Notes under the pieces: model-generated
The model's input: the letters and a program-made list of their open reading frames with translations, nothing else
Told to the model about the DNA's origin: nothing
Database searches by the model: none
Position numbers and translations under genes: made by a program
Assembly (NCBI GenBank): GCA_017934745.1
Contig: JAGBIY010000017.1
Span: forward strand, 1-64,000
Direction: 5' to 3'
DNA from: Treponema sp.
GTDB taxonomy: Bacteria; Spirochaetota; Spirochaetia; Treponematales; Treponemataceae
Length of the DNA stretch: 64,000 nt
Part shown: piece after piece, positions 7,396-16,580 of the stretch
Layout: every line of letters starts with the position of its first letter
How positions within the stretch are numbered: the stretch's first letter is position 1

Positions 7396-8562
7396 TTATT
7401 TTTTTTTTGACTCGCCCAGGGCTTTCACTGCGTCGGCTGTGTGCGAGACGTAGATGCTTTCGATTTCAGGGATGCGCCCGATTCCCTCGATTTGGCAGTC
7501 GATTCTCTCGAACGAGGACGAGGCCTTGAACAAACTGAGCCAAGAGTCTTCATCGTCGCCCGCCATGTCGTTGTTCGCGTGGTCGCCGGCGACTACCATG
7601 AACGGACGCAGAACGATGTTCCTGTATCCCTTTTCCTTCACCGCTTTGATGACGTTCTCGCATGAAGTCTCTTCCGGCTCTCCCTCGACAGTTCCGATGA
7701 ACACGTTCTTGTAGCCGAGAGAAGCCATCTGTGTAGCCATCTGCGAGTAGCTGATTTTGGCCGTGTGCGAAGTTCCGTGCCCCATGAAGACGAAAGCCGT
7801 GTTCTTCTCGTCCGCGTCCCCGATTGACGAGAACGATGCGGCCTTCGCGGAGTATTCGGCGACCGCCTTCGCTACTTTTTCCTTGTCGCTGTTCGTCGTC
7901 GCCGCGTCCTTTCCGACTTGTCCGAGAAGCGGTTCCGCGACCTCGACGGACTCGAATTTCTTCTCGTACTTCTTCACCGCCGCCACAAGTTCGTCGTACT
8001 CGGCTCCGTGCATGAGGTGCGTCGGCTGGACGACGAGATTCTTCACTCCATTCTTCACAGCCCTGTCGAGAGCCTGCTCAACGTTGTCGATTTTCTCTTC
8101 GTCTCTCGCCTGGACATGGTTGATGATGATTTGTGCCGTGAACGCCCTCCTCACCGACCAGTCCGGATTCGCCTCGGCTATGGCCTTCTCGACTCCTCCG
8201 ATGTCCGCCGCCCTGCTGTCGTTGAACGATGTTCCGAACGACACCACGAGAATCTCGTTCGCTCCGATTTTGTCCTGGTTGAGCGGATTGTCCTTTGAAG
8301 CGTCTCCCGTGTCCCGGCCGAAATAGTCCGGGTCCGCGTTCTCGCCTTCGACAAGCGCCTTCTGCGCGTCCGTGAGCTTGTCCCACGCCTTCTTCGCCTC
8401 AAGACACTGCTTGTCCGTCTTCGAGGTTCTCTTCTGGACGTATATCGCGTCGATTTTTTTCGCCACTGCGTCTGCCTTCTTCTGGTCCGCGCTCTTTCCC
8501 GCTGCGAAAACGAGAGCCGCGCTCATTGCGAACGAAACGGCCGTGACTAATGCTTTTTTCAT
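7396..8562 (-). CDS. cbiK: Exported sirohydrochlorin cobaltochelatase (CbiK-like)
   Basis: 388 residues. CbiK inserts Co2+ into sirohydrochlorin in anaerobic cobalamin synthesis; a periplasmic form is known in Desulfovibrio. Here a Sec signal peptide (MKKALVTAVSFAMSAALVFA) makes it exported. Core motifs: ILVVSFGTSFNDSR near residue 110, VVQPTHLMHGAEYDEL (metal-ligand His), FVFMGHGTSHTA (second His) and LRPFMVVAGDHANNDMAGDD. Start ATG 8562 has the RBS GGAGGG; an upstream in-frame codon at 8616 lies inside the terminator and is unlikely. First gene of the operon and directly downstream of a cobalamin riboswitch. The 3' end is an A10 run (see neighbouring domain). Confidence 0.92.
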   Translation of the reverse strand: MKKALVTAVSFAMSAALVFAAGKSADQKKADAVAKKIDAIYVQKRTSKTDKQCLEAKKAWDKLTDAQKALVEGENADPDYFGRDTGDASKDNPLNQDKIGANEILVVSFGTSFNDSRAADIGGVEKAIAEANPDWSVRRAFTAQIIINHVQARDEEKIDNVEQALDRAVKNGVKNLVVQPTHLMHGAEYDELVAAVKKYEKKFESVEVAEPLLGQVGKDAATTNSDKEKVAKAVAEYSAKAASFSSIGDADEKNTAFVFMGHGTSHTAKISYSQMATQMASLGYKNVFIGTVEGEPEETSCENVIKAVKEKGYRNIVLRPFMVVAGDHANNDMAGDDEDSWLSLFKASSSFERIDCQIEGIGRIPEIESIYVSHTADAVKALGESKKK

Positions 8563-8588
8563 TTTTTCCCTCCAAGAAAAAAATTTGT

Positions 8589-8633
8589 AAAAAAAAGCCC
8601 TGACTGCAATCGACAATCAGGGCAAAAGATGCT
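8589..8633 (-). terminator. Riboswitch-linked terminator before cbiK
   Basis: On the minus strand GCCCTGA (8633-8627) pairs with TCAGGGC (8603-8597), followed by a run of T residues. It lies between the cobalamin riboswitch and the cbiK RBS, so it is the likely expression platform: ligand binding would favour termination. Confidence 0.82.
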
Positions 8634-8772
8634 GCGAGGAGACGACTTCCCTTGCTCCACCGTTTTTTTTCGGCGGAGAATTTTGAGATGCCTCTTGTGT
8701 AGTACAATCAGTTGCTCGTGATTTTGGAATCGCGCCGGAATAAAAATTCCAGCCTTTCCATGTACTATTCAT

Positions 8773-8945
8773 GAGCGGCAGGTTTCCTGGCTCGGACATC
8801 ATCGCTCGGCCGCCTTCCCGGAAAATCCAGTGGCGTTGTTGGCTCCGCTCCGTTCCTTACAGTGACGAGTTCGCTCTGGTTTTCCACCAGATTCCCTTTT
8901 GACCGGCTCTTGGCTTTTGTGTCAGGTCGGCACCGCGCACTTTTC
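8773..8945 (-). ncRNA. Cobalamin riboswitch
   Basis: Reading the minus strand from about 8945: GGTGCCGACC, then GGGAATCTGGTGGAAAACCAG, CACTGTAAGG, GCCACTGG, GGGAAGGCGGCCGAGCGATG and GAGCCAGGAAACCTGCC. These are the conserved segments of the adenosylcobalamin-type riboswitch, including the near-invariant box GCCACTG and the CCAGG..CCTGCC stem. A -10-like TATACT is at 8970-8965 upstream. It controls cbiK and the downstream importer, so the operon is shut when corrinoid is plentiful. Confidence 0.96.
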
Positions 8946-9020
8946 GATAAACGAATGCGAAAAGAGTATACGAAAGTTTCGTCTGTGTAAATTCTCCGCT
9001 ATTCGCTAAAATGAATCTCC

Positions 9021-10025
9021 ATGTGCGCTAAAGAAAAAAAATTGATTCTCGCTCCAATGGCGACCCTTTCCCACGAGGCGTTCAGGCGGTGCGTGGCGGG
9101 GTTCGGCGGATGCGACGAGTATTTCACCGAGATGATAAACGCCGGTTCCCTTTTGAACATGGGACCGTGGGAGAAATTCTACATGATGGACGGTCCTGAC
9201 CCCGGCAAGATAGTCTGGCAGCTCACTGGAAACAATCCTGAGAAGATGGGGGACGCCGCAAAAATCCTCGCATCGCTCTCCGGCATCGGCGTGGACTTGA
9301 ACATGGGGTGCTCCGCGCCGCAGATTGCGGGGACAGGAGCCGGAATCTCCTGGATGACGAAGGACTGGGGCGAGACTGAACGGATGGTGCGCCTTGTGAA
9401 GAAGTCCCTGCAGGAGAACAAGGGTACGGACGGAAAGGAGAAGAGGCTTTCCGTAAAGATGAGGCTCGGCGACGAGAAGTTCACCGAGGAGAGGCTTTTC
9501 GATTTCTGCTCGATGCTCGTGGACTGCGGAGTCCAGATGCTCACTCTTCATCCGAGGACCAAGAAGGAGAAATACAGGGAGCGCGCCCGCTGGAATTTCG
9601 TGGACGATTTGACGAAGCGTTTCCCCGACATTCCGATAATATTGAACGGAGACATCAAGGATTTTTCAAGCTACAGCTCTGCGGTGGAGGCCGCTCCGGA
9701 TTGCGCGGGGGTGATGGTCGCGCGCATGGCCGCCCAGAAGCCGTGGATTTTCAAGGAAATCCGCATGGAGGAGGGGGATTCGTTCGATGTGGACATGGAG
9801 AAGACCGCGCTCGACTTCATAGACGACGTTGAGGAGTGCCAGCCGGAGGAATTCTGGAAGACGAGGCTCAGGCGTTTTTTCGCGTACTACTGCCTGAATT
9901 TCAGCTTCGCGCACTACTTCCAAAGCCAGATGCTCAACGCTTCCGACAACGAGGATTCGAGAAAGCGCGTGCGGGAATACTTCGAGAAATGCCCGGACGA
10001 CAGAATCAAAACCGTCCGCCGCTGA
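9021..10025 (+). CDS. dus: tRNA-dihydrouridine synthase family protein
   Basis: 334-residue FMN enzyme that reduces uridine in tRNA. Motifs: LAPMATLSHEAFRR at the N-terminus, TEMINAGSLL (FMN region), VWQLTGNNPE, GVDLNMGCSAPQI near residue 91 with the catalytic Cys (the usual GCP is GCS), SVKMRLG, LTLHPRTKKEKY, ILNGDIKDF and GVMVARMAAQKPWIF. The TIM barrel plus C-terminal helical domain are both present. A TAAAAT box at 9007-9012 lies only 8 bases before ATG 9021, so the mRNA may be leaderless. Divergent from the cobalamin operon. Confidence 0.92.
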   Translation: MCAKEKKLILAPMATLSHEAFRRCVAGFGGCDEYFTEMINAGSLLNMGPWEKFYMMDGPDPGKIVWQLTGNNPEKMGDAAKILASLSGIGVDLNMGCSAPQIAGTGAGISWMTKDWGETERMVRLVKKSLQENKGTDGKEKRLSVKMRLGDEKFTEERLFDFCSMLVDCGVQMLTLHPRTKKEKYRERARWNFVDDLTKRFPDIPIILNGDIKDFSSYSSAVEAAPDCAGVMVARMAAQKPWIFKEIRMEEGDSFDVDMEKTALDFIDDVEECQPEEFWKTRLRRFFAYYCLNFSFAHYFQSQMLNASDNEDSRKRVREYFEKCPDDRIKTVRR

Positions 10026-10104
10026 ATGGGACTGCCGATAATCTTTTGTACATTTTTGCACATATCGATGTTAAAATGGAAATGAATTTTTTGTTCGGGG
10101 ATTA

Positions 10105-12435
10105 ATGAGAAGCATCTTTTTGGTTTGCGCGTTTGTGGTCATGGGACTTTCAATCGTGTGCATATTCATTTCACTTTCTCAAAAAAAGCGCATATCGAAA
10201 TACATGGCGCGGTTGCATCTGATGGCCGTGGTTTCGACCGTGTTCGCCACGGTTCCTCTGTTCACGACGGACTTGACCGTCGCCACTTTGTCAATCTCCC
10301 TCTACTACGCGTGCATAGACTGGTACTTGTTCGCGTTCGTCGATTTCCTCTTCTCTTTTACAGAAACTTCGTTCGACGCGCCTCTCATAAAAGTGTTCAG
10401 GACGGACTTCAAGATTCTCGGAGCCGCGGATTCCTTCCTCATCCTTTCCACGTTGTTCACCGGGTTCACGTTCACGCTCAAGGAAGTCGTGAAAGGCGGG
10501 GAGTTCGTCATGTGGAAGGAGACCGTCGAATACGGGTTCATGGTCCACTCCGCGTTCTATTATCTGATAACGTTCTTCATCCTCGCGTTCCTGGTGAAGA
10601 AATGTTCCTCCGCCGCGAAATTCCACAAGCAGAAGATTTACTTCACGATGGCGTGCTTCTCTGCGGTCATGGTGATGAACTTGAGCTTCATGATTTTCGG
10701 AAGCGAATACCGTTTTTCAGTCATATCATATGGATTGCTGACGTTGCTGATCCATGTGATTGGATTCTATGTCATGCCGCTCAAACTGAATTTGCGGATA
10801 AAAGGCATGATAGCCGAGGACATGAGCGACGCTGTGGTCTGCTTCGACTCGGAAAGCGACTGCGTTTTCATGAACAGGATGGCCAGGAAAATATTCAAGA
10901 CCGAGGAGAAGTGCCGAAGGCGGCTCGCTTTCTATTCGGTCTCCGGATGCGACTCGCTCAAGCTGAAGGACGATTTGGAAGTCGACGGGGAGATACGCCA
11001 CTTCAACATCCTGCTGAACATGCTCAAGGATTCCCGCGGCAGGAACATCGGCTCCTACATGGTGTTCTCCGACATCTCAAGGGAATACGAAATGATAAAG
11101 AAGGAGAAGAGGCTTTCCACCCACGACACTCTTTCCGGCTTCTTCAACAGGTCCACGTTCTTCAAGGAGATGGAAGACATACTCCAGAACGAGCTTATCG
11201 TCTCTCGCTATCTCGTCTGCACGAACATAAAGAATTTCAAGATATTCAACGACAGGTTCGGCTCGGAAGAGGGCGACAAGGTTTTGAAGAAGCAGGCGGC
11301 CGCTCTTTTGGAACTGCTTTCATGCGTTTCGGACGGCAAGGTCGTGGACGGCTCCAAATCCGGCGACTGCATCGTCGGACGCATATCGGGCGACAGGTTC
11401 GCGCTTCTCGTTAGGAAGGACTCCTTCGACTTGGATTGGTTCTGCGGGAAACTCAGGGAGGTGCAGAATTCGGACGGAATCGGAAAGTACAAGCTCCGCG
11501 TCCTCCTTGGAATCTACGAGATAACGGAGGACAGCCTTTTCACCGAAAGCGTCTATTCGATGTACGACAAGGCGAATCTCGCCATAAAGAACGTGAGCGA
11601 TGAAGTGTCGAACATGGTCTATTTCTACGATTCCGCACTCATGGAGCAGCTCAAGCACGAGCGGAAGATAATCGGCATGTTCGAGAACGCTTTGGAGGAG
11701 GGTGAATTCTGCATGTTCCTCCAGCCGCAGGTGAGCAGCCGCACGAAGCGCGCTGTCGGCGCGGAGGCCCTTGTCCGGTGGGTCTCGAAGAACGGGATGG
11801 TGCCTCCGGGGGAATTCATCCCTGTGCTTGAGAACGCGTCCCTAATCCACCGCCTCGACCGCTTCATCTGGGAGGAGGCCGCCAAGAAGCTCGCCGAATG
11901 GAAGTCCAAAGGGATAGACCTCTACATCGCCGTGAACATCTCGGTGAAGGATTTCTACTATCTGGACTTGTACGGAGAATTCACGTCCCTCGTCGAGAAA
12001 TACGGCATAAACCCCGGAAACCTAAAGCTTGAGATAACGGAGACCGTGTTGATGCACGACCTGAAGATGCATTCTGAGATACTTTCCAAATTGAGGGCGT
12101 ACGGATTCTTCATAGAGATGGACGATTTCGGAAGCGGATACTCGTCCCTGAGCATGTTGAAGAGCATAAAGATGGACATACTGAAAATCGACATGGCGTT
12201 CCTCAAGAAGAGCAAGAATCCAGAGAGGAGCAAGACGATAATCGAATCGATAATAAACATGGCGAAGAAGCTTGGAATGAAGATTGTCACGGAGGGCGTC
12301 GAGGAGAACCAGCATGTGAAATTCCTCACCGACGCGGGATGCGACATATTCCAGGGGTACTATTATTCGTGCCCCGTCTCCGTCAGCGAATTTGAGGAGA
12401 AATTCATGGACATGAGAAAGGAGGGGGCGCAATGA
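10105..12435 (+). CDS. Membrane GGDEF-EAL protein with degenerate GGDEF (probable c-di-GMP phosphodiesterase)
   Basis: 776 residues. Residues 1-225 hold about seven membrane segments (7TM sensor-like), then a short PAS-like stretch (AVVCFDSESDCVFMNRMA), a GGDEF domain (STHDTLSGFFNRSTF) whose active-site motif reads SGDRF, so cyclase activity is unlikely, and an EAL domain from about 525. The EAL catalytic set is intact: EALVRW, NISVKD, LEITET, DDFGSGYSS, LKID, GVEEN, FQGYYYS. It should hydrolyse c-di-GMP. Its TGA overlaps the ATG of a paralogue (ATGA, 12432-12435). GCCGATAA at 10032 resembles a sigma-28 -10 box, but no matching -35 was found. Confidence 0.92.
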   Translation: MRSIFLVCAFVVMGLSIVCIFISLSQKKRISKYMARLHLMAVVSTVFATVPLFTTDLTVATLSISLYYACIDWYLFAFVDFLFSFTETSFDAPLIKVFRTDFKILGAADSFLILSTLFTGFTFTLKEVVKGGEFVMWKETVEYGFMVHSAFYYLITFFILAFLVKKCSSAAKFHKQKIYFTMACFSAVMVMNLSFMIFGSEYRFSVISYGLLTLLIHVIGFYVMPLKLNLRIKGMIAEDMSDAVVCFDSESDCVFMNRMARKIFKTEEKCRRRLAFYSVSGCDSLKLKDDLEVDGEIRHFNILLNMLKDSRGRNIGSYMVFSDISREYEMIKKEKRLSTHDTLSGFFNRSTFFKEMEDILQNELIVSRYLVCTNIKNFKIFNDRFGSEEGDKVLKKQAAALLELLSCVSDGKVVDGSKSGDCIVGRISGDRFALLVRKDSFDLDWFCGKLREVQNSDGIGKYKLRVLLGIYEITEDSLFTESVYSMYDKANLAIKNVSDEVSNMVYFYDSALMEQLKHERKIIGMFENALEEGEFCMFLQPQVSSRTKRAVGAEALVRWVSKNGMVPPGEFIPVLENASLIHRLDRFIWEEAAKKLAEWKSKGIDLYIAVNISVKDFYYLDLYGEFTSLVEKYGINPGNLKLEITETVLMHDLKMHSEILSKLRAYGFFIEMDDFGSGYSSLSMLKSIKMDILKIDMAFLKKSKNPERSKTIIESIINMAKKLGMKIVTEGVEENQHVKFLTDAGCDIFQGYYYSCPVSVSEFEEKFMDMRKEGAQ

Positions 12436-14747
12436 TTCTGTTCCTTTGCATGTACGCGCTGCTAACCGTCGCCCTCGTTTTTTCGCTCGTGTTCATAATG
12501 CGCCATGCCAGGTCGTCGAACAACGATGCGACAAAGAAGATTGTCCCAATTATGGCGGTCGCTGTTGTCGCTGTCGCCTCGTATACGGCTTTCCTCGCGT
12601 CCGATGGGTACTATGTCGCCATGTTCTTCAACACCGTGTACTACATCTGCACGATATGGATTGCATTCTTCCTGCTGCGTTTTTCGTACAGCTATGTGGG
12701 AATGCCGGGCAAGCTTCCGTTCGAGCGCGTTCTCGCAGTCTTGGGCGTGGTGGATTCGCTCTCTCTGTTGGTGAACCTCTTCACATACCACAGCTACGAC
12801 TTGGTGATGATGGTCTATTCCTTGTACCATCAGTATTGGGGCTTGGCGTTCACTCCGCTCCACTATGTGCATCTCGGATTCTGCTATGTCATGGTCGCGT
12901 CTTCGTTCGTCCTGCTTCTTGTGGGAGCGGTGAGGGCGCCTTCGTTCTACAAGCAGAAATTCCTTTTCATACTTGGCGGATACCTGCTCGTCATCGTCGC
13001 GAATTTCATAAGCTACACGTTCAATGCGCCTGTGGATTTTTCTGTTCTGCTGTACGCCGTGATGGCCGGTTTCATCTGCTTCTACACGGCGTACACTTTT
13101 CCGCACCAGCTTGTGACGTACCTTCTGGACAACGTGAACGAGAAGATTGAAGACGGACTCGTCTTCTTTGATGAACATGGCGGCTACGTCTATTCCAACG
13201 AACGCGCGAGAAGGCTCCTTTCGGACGGCGCAGGCGGCTTCTCTCCGTCCGCAGCGGAAGAGTACGCGAAAGCGTGGAAGAGCGTCCACCCGGAAGAGGA
13301 GAAGAACGGCAGGGACTCGTTCAACGAGCTGAATCCTGTCACGCACGAGATGGAAGAGCAGCACTATGTTGTCGAATACCAGACGATGAAGTTGGACGGA
13401 ATCGAAATAGGCTCTTTCTTCAAATTCGTCAACAAGACTAAAGAGACGGTCCAATATCTGAAAGAAAAGTACAACGCAACGCACGACGAGCTTACGGGGC
13501 TGTACAACCGCATCGGTTTCTTCGAGAAGGTTATGGACGTGCAGTTTTCAAGGCGCATGGAGGAGGACGAGAAGTATCTGATGCTCTTCTCCAACATAAG
13601 GGATTTCAAGCTCGTGAACGAGACGTTCGACACTTCGTTCGGGGACGACATCCTCAAGACAATCGCAAAGCTCCTGAAGGAGAACATGTCGAACGACACT
13701 GTGGCTGGAAGGATAGGCGACGACAAATTCGTCCTGTACATGCGCAAGAGCAATTTCAGCGAAGAGATTTTCGTCAAGGGATTCCGGCAGCTGTTCTCTT
13801 TCACGACTCGTTTCCAGTACAAGCCGAAGCTCATGGTCGGCATTTACGAGTCCACCATGCCGAACGAGAACCCGCAGCTCATGTGCGACAAGGCTCAGAT
13901 GGCTTGCGACAAGCTCGCGAAAGACTACCAGCACACGTTCGCCTGGTACGACAAAGCCCTCATGGAAAAGGCCGACGCGGAGAAGAACATCGTGGACGAA
14001 TTCGACCAGGCCCTTGAGAACGGGCAGTTCAAGATTTATCTCCAGCCGCAGCTGGCCGACGCGGGCACGGAGAAGGAGCGTTATTTTGGCGCGGAGGTTC
14101 TCGTCTGCTGGGAGCATCCTGTCAAGGGGACGCTGTACCCGGACAACTTCCTTCCGACTCTCGAAAAGACGGGACTCGTCTACAAACTCGACAGTTTCGT
14201 TTGGGAGGAGGCCGCAAAGAAGCTTTCCGAATGGAACAAAAAGGGCTTCAAAAACCAGTCCGTGTCCGTGAACATTTCGCAGAAGGACATATACTACATC
14301 GATGTCTACAAGACGTTCGCCTCGCTCGTGGAAAAATACGGGATAGAGCCGCACCAGCTGAACATAGAGATTTCGGAGTCCGGCTTCATGAGCGACTTCG
14401 AACTTTCAAAGAAGCTTTTCGAGAGCCTGCAGGATTTCGGCTTCAAGGTTGAAATCGACGACTTCGGAAGCGGCTACTCTTCGCTCAACATGCTCAAGGA
14501 CATCCACGCTGACGTGCTCAAAATCGGCCGCAGCTTCCTGAACGAGTCCGACAATTCCGAGCGCAGCAACACGATTCTCTGTACGATAATCAACATGGCG
14601 AAGGATTTGGGCATGGACGTGCTCGCCGTGGGCGTGGAGTCCGAGGAGCAGATGAACCTCTTGAAGACTCTCGGCTGCGAATCGTTCCAGGGCTTCTATT
14701 TTTCAAAGCCGGTTCCGGTCGAGTCCTTCGAGAGAATGTATCTTTGA
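12432..14747 (+). CDS. Membrane GGDEF-EAL protein, paralogue of the preceding gene
   Basis: 771 residues with the same order: about seven membrane segments in residues 1-220, a PAS-like linker (LVFFDEHGGYVYSNERA), a GGDEF domain (ATHDELTGLYNRIGFFEK) with active-site motif GDDKF, and an EAL domain. EAL residues: EVLVCW (Arg of EVLxR lost), NISQKD, IEISES, DDFGSGYSS, LKIG (Asp of KID lost), GVESEE, FQGFYFS. Metal and catalytic residues proper are retained, but two flanking positions are changed, so it may be less active or a sensor. Translationally coupled to the first copy by ATGA. Confidence 0.92.
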   Translation: MILFLCMYALLTVALVFSLVFIMRHARSSNNDATKKIVPIMAVAVVAVASYTAFLASDGYYVAMFFNTVYYICTIWIAFFLLRFSYSYVGMPGKLPFERVLAVLGVVDSLSLLVNLFTYHSYDLVMMVYSLYHQYWGLAFTPLHYVHLGFCYVMVASSFVLLLVGAVRAPSFYKQKFLFILGGYLLVIVANFISYTFNAPVDFSVLLYAVMAGFICFYTAYTFPHQLVTYLLDNVNEKIEDGLVFFDEHGGYVYSNERARRLLSDGAGGFSPSAAEEYAKAWKSVHPEEEKNGRDSFNELNPVTHEMEEQHYVVEYQTMKLDGIEIGSFFKFVNKTKETVQYLKEKYNATHDELTGLYNRIGFFEKVMDVQFSRRMEEDEKYLMLFSNIRDFKLVNETFDTSFGDDILKTIAKLLKENMSNDTVAGRIGDDKFVLYMRKSNFSEEIFVKGFRQLFSFTTRFQYKPKLMVGIYESTMPNENPQLMCDKAQMACDKLAKDYQHTFAWYDKALMEKADAEKNIVDEFDQALENGQFKIYLQPQLADAGTEKERYFGAEVLVCWEHPVKGTLYPDNFLPTLEKTGLVYKLDSFVWEEAAKKLSEWNKKGFKNQSVSVNISQKDIYYIDVYKTFASLVEKYGIEPHQLNIEISESGFMSDFELSKKLFESLQDFGFKVEIDDFGSGYSSLNMLKDIHADVLKIGRSFLNESDNSERSNTILCTIINMAKDLGMDVLAVGVESEEQMNLLKTLGCESFQGFYFSKPVPVESFERMYL

Positions 14748-14781
14748 TTCAGGCAAAGTGCCCATGCCGAATCGCAAAAAT

Positions 14782-15504
14782 TCACCGCCTGTCCCTTCTG
14801 TTCACAATCATGAAAATCCGAATGAAAGATGCGATGGCGTTCAGCGCGCTCGCGACATAGGTCATGGCGGCTGCCCAAAGGACGCTCTTTGCTCCGTCTA
14901 TTTCCGACTGGTCCACGAAAACGCCCGAAGACTTCAGAATCTTGAGCGCCCTCCAGGAAGCGTCGAATTCTACGGGCAGCGTCACGATGTAGAAGAGGGT
15001 CGCGCCCGCGAACAAGAGAAGCCCGGCGTTCACAAGAAGCTGGAAAATCGGGTTTCCCGACTGCGCTGAATATCCCAATCCCACGCCCGCTATAGCGAGC
15101 AGCGGCCCGATTCTTGAGCCGATGTTCGCGACCGGGACGAGCATTCCCCTTATGGCGATTGGCGTGTAGCCCACGTTGTGCTGTATTGCGTGCCCGGTCT
15201 CGTGCGCCGCGACTCCCACAGCCGCTATCGACGAGCTTGCGTATGTGGAGTCGCTCAGGCTCAGGACTTTCGTCGTGGGATTGTAGTTGTCCGTCAGGTC
15301 GCCGCTGATTCTCGCGATTCTGACATCCGTGATTCCGTTCGCCTGGAGGAGAATGCGCGCGGCCTCCGCTCCAGTGATTCCCTTCTTCGTCCGAACCCTG
15401 TCGAATTGGGCGAATCTGGACTTCACAGCCGAACTCGCCCACAAGCTCAAGAGCAGGGCGGGTATGGCGAAAATCAAGTATGAAAAATCAATTCCGTAGT
15501 ACAT
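14782..15504 (-). CDS. YugP-family zinc metalloprotease
   Basis: 240-residue membrane protein of the DUF/YugP 'neutral zinc metallopeptidase' family. Zinc motif HETGHAIQH near residue 100, preceded by the conserved NYNPTTKVLSLSDSTYAS segment. Membrane segments lie at the N-terminus (residues 5-25), after the zinc site (about 122-140), and two near 155-180 and 205-230. The start ATG 15504 gives the canonical short N-terminal anchor. Function in vivo is unclear; the family sits at the inner membrane. Preceded on the same strand by a terminator, so transcribed alone. Confidence 0.9.
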   Translation of the reverse strand: MYYGIDFSYLIFAIPALLLSLWASSAVKSRFAQFDRVRTKKGITGAEAARILLQANGITDVRIARISGDLTDNYNPTTKVLSLSDSTYASSSIAAVGVAAHETGHAIQHNVGYTPIAIRGMLVPVANIGSRIGPLLAIAGVGLGYSAQSGNPIFQLLVNAGLLLFAGATLFYIVTLPVEFDASWRALKILKSSGVFVDQSEIDGAKSVLWAAAMTYVASALNAIASFIRIFMIVNRRDRR

Positions 15505-15529
15505 GTTTTGAATTTTGAAAAAAATTTGA

Positions 15530-15578
15530 GCGAATGCCGAGTTTGAGCATATCGTAGTTGCTGAAACTCGGCATTCGC
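15530..15578 (-). terminator. Rho-independent terminator of the epimerase gene
   Basis: Perfect 15-bp inverted repeat GCGAATGCCGAGTTT (15530-15544) / AAACTCGGCATTCGC (15564-15578), followed on the minus strand by an A/T-rich tract with seven T residues. It separates the epimerase gene from the YugP gene. Confidence 0.9.
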
Positions 15579-15582
15579 TGTT

Positions 15583-16509
15583 CTATCTTTCGATTGTGAT
15601 TGACTGGTCGGCCGTGAAGCTCTTTCCAGGCTCAAGCGAAATCAATCCGGTCTTGTTCTCCCATGTGTGGTCGGTGTTCTCCGCGTCGGCGGTTCCGTAC
15701 CACGGCTCGATGCAGTTGAAGCCGTTGCCGCCCGCTCCTTCGGCTCCGTTTCCGCCCTGCCAGACCATCAGGTAAGGATAGCCTGCGCAGTTCACTTTCA
15801 CGAGAGAGTTGTCCTTCTTGTTCCTCAAGCCCACCCAAGTTGAAGTGAACTTTGTGAAGAAGTGTCCGTTTCCGAATCCATCCTTGTTGATTGGAATGAT
15901 TCCGGCGTCCTTCTCTCCATACGGTTTGAAAATCGGAGCGGTTCCGTCCTCGTCGGCCTTGAGCTGGGCGGACTCGTTCAGAAGAACCGTCGTGAGAGGC
16001 TCCTTGTTCTCGAATTCGTACTGGTAGTCGGCGTTCGTGGTGCCTTCCGGGTCGGTGTTCCTTGGGCAGCAGAAAGCCGTGTGGCTTCCGAGCGAGAACG
16101 TCATCTCGGTCGTGTCGGTGTTCGTCACTGTCGTGGTGAATTTGAGGCCGTTCGAAGTCAGCTCGTAATGAGTCTTGAGCGAGAACTTCCACGGGAACTT
16201 GTCGGCGGTCTCGGCGTTCTCTGTAAGCTCGAACGTCGCGCTCGTCTCTGTGCTTTCGAGGAGTTTGTGCTCCATGTCGCGGCTCATTCCGTTGTTCACG
16301 AGGTGGTACTCCTTGCCCTCCCATGTGTAGAAGCCGTCGCAGATTCTTCCGACGTGCGGGAAGAGAACCGGAGCGTGGAATTTCCACACTGATTCCGGGC
16401 CTTCAAAGACATATTTCGTGCCGTCTTTTCCCCTGAAGGAATTGATTTCGGCACCGTGCGTGTTCAGGACAACCTCGAAGTTGTCGTTTTTCAAAGTAAT
16501 TGTAGACAT
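15583..16509 (-). CDS. Aldose 1-epimerase family protein (LacX-like)
   Basis: 308-residue galactose-mutarotase-fold protein. Recognisable segments: LNTHGAEINSFRGKDG at the N-terminus, WKFHAPVLFPHVGRICDG near residue 42 (sugar-binding Arg), YHLVNNGMSRDMEHKL with the conserved His region, FSLGSHTAFCCP near 145, and FNCIEPWYGTAD near 265 with the catalytic Glu. It likely interconverts anomers of a hexose or hexose phosphate; the LacX subgroup is not functionally fixed. Codon use matches the core genes. Ends just before a strong terminator. Confidence 0.88.
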   Translation of the reverse strand: MSTITLKNDNFEVVLNTHGAEINSFRGKDGTKYVFEGPESVWKFHAPVLFPHVGRICDGFYTWEGKEYHLVNNGMSRDMEHKLLESTETSATFELTENAETADKFPWKFSLKTHYELTSNGLKFTTTVTNTDTTEMTFSLGSHTAFCCPRNTDPEGTTNADYQYEFENKEPLTTVLLNESAQLKADEDGTAPIFKPYGEKDAGIIPINKDGFGNGHFFTKFTSTWVGLRNKKDNSLVKVNCAGYPYLMVWQGGNGAEGAGGNGFNCIEPWYGTADAENTDHTWENKTGLISLEPGKSFTADQSITIER

Positions 16510-16580
16510 AGTGATTCGATTCTACCCCCGATTTTTCTTTCTTTCTATCGCTGTGGCTTGTTGTGTGCTAAACTTTACGA

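Noticed and set aside
10032..10039. Sigma-28 promoter before the first GGDEF-EAL gene
   Set aside because: GCCGATAA matches the -10 box, but no TAAA lies at the required 15-16 bases upstream.
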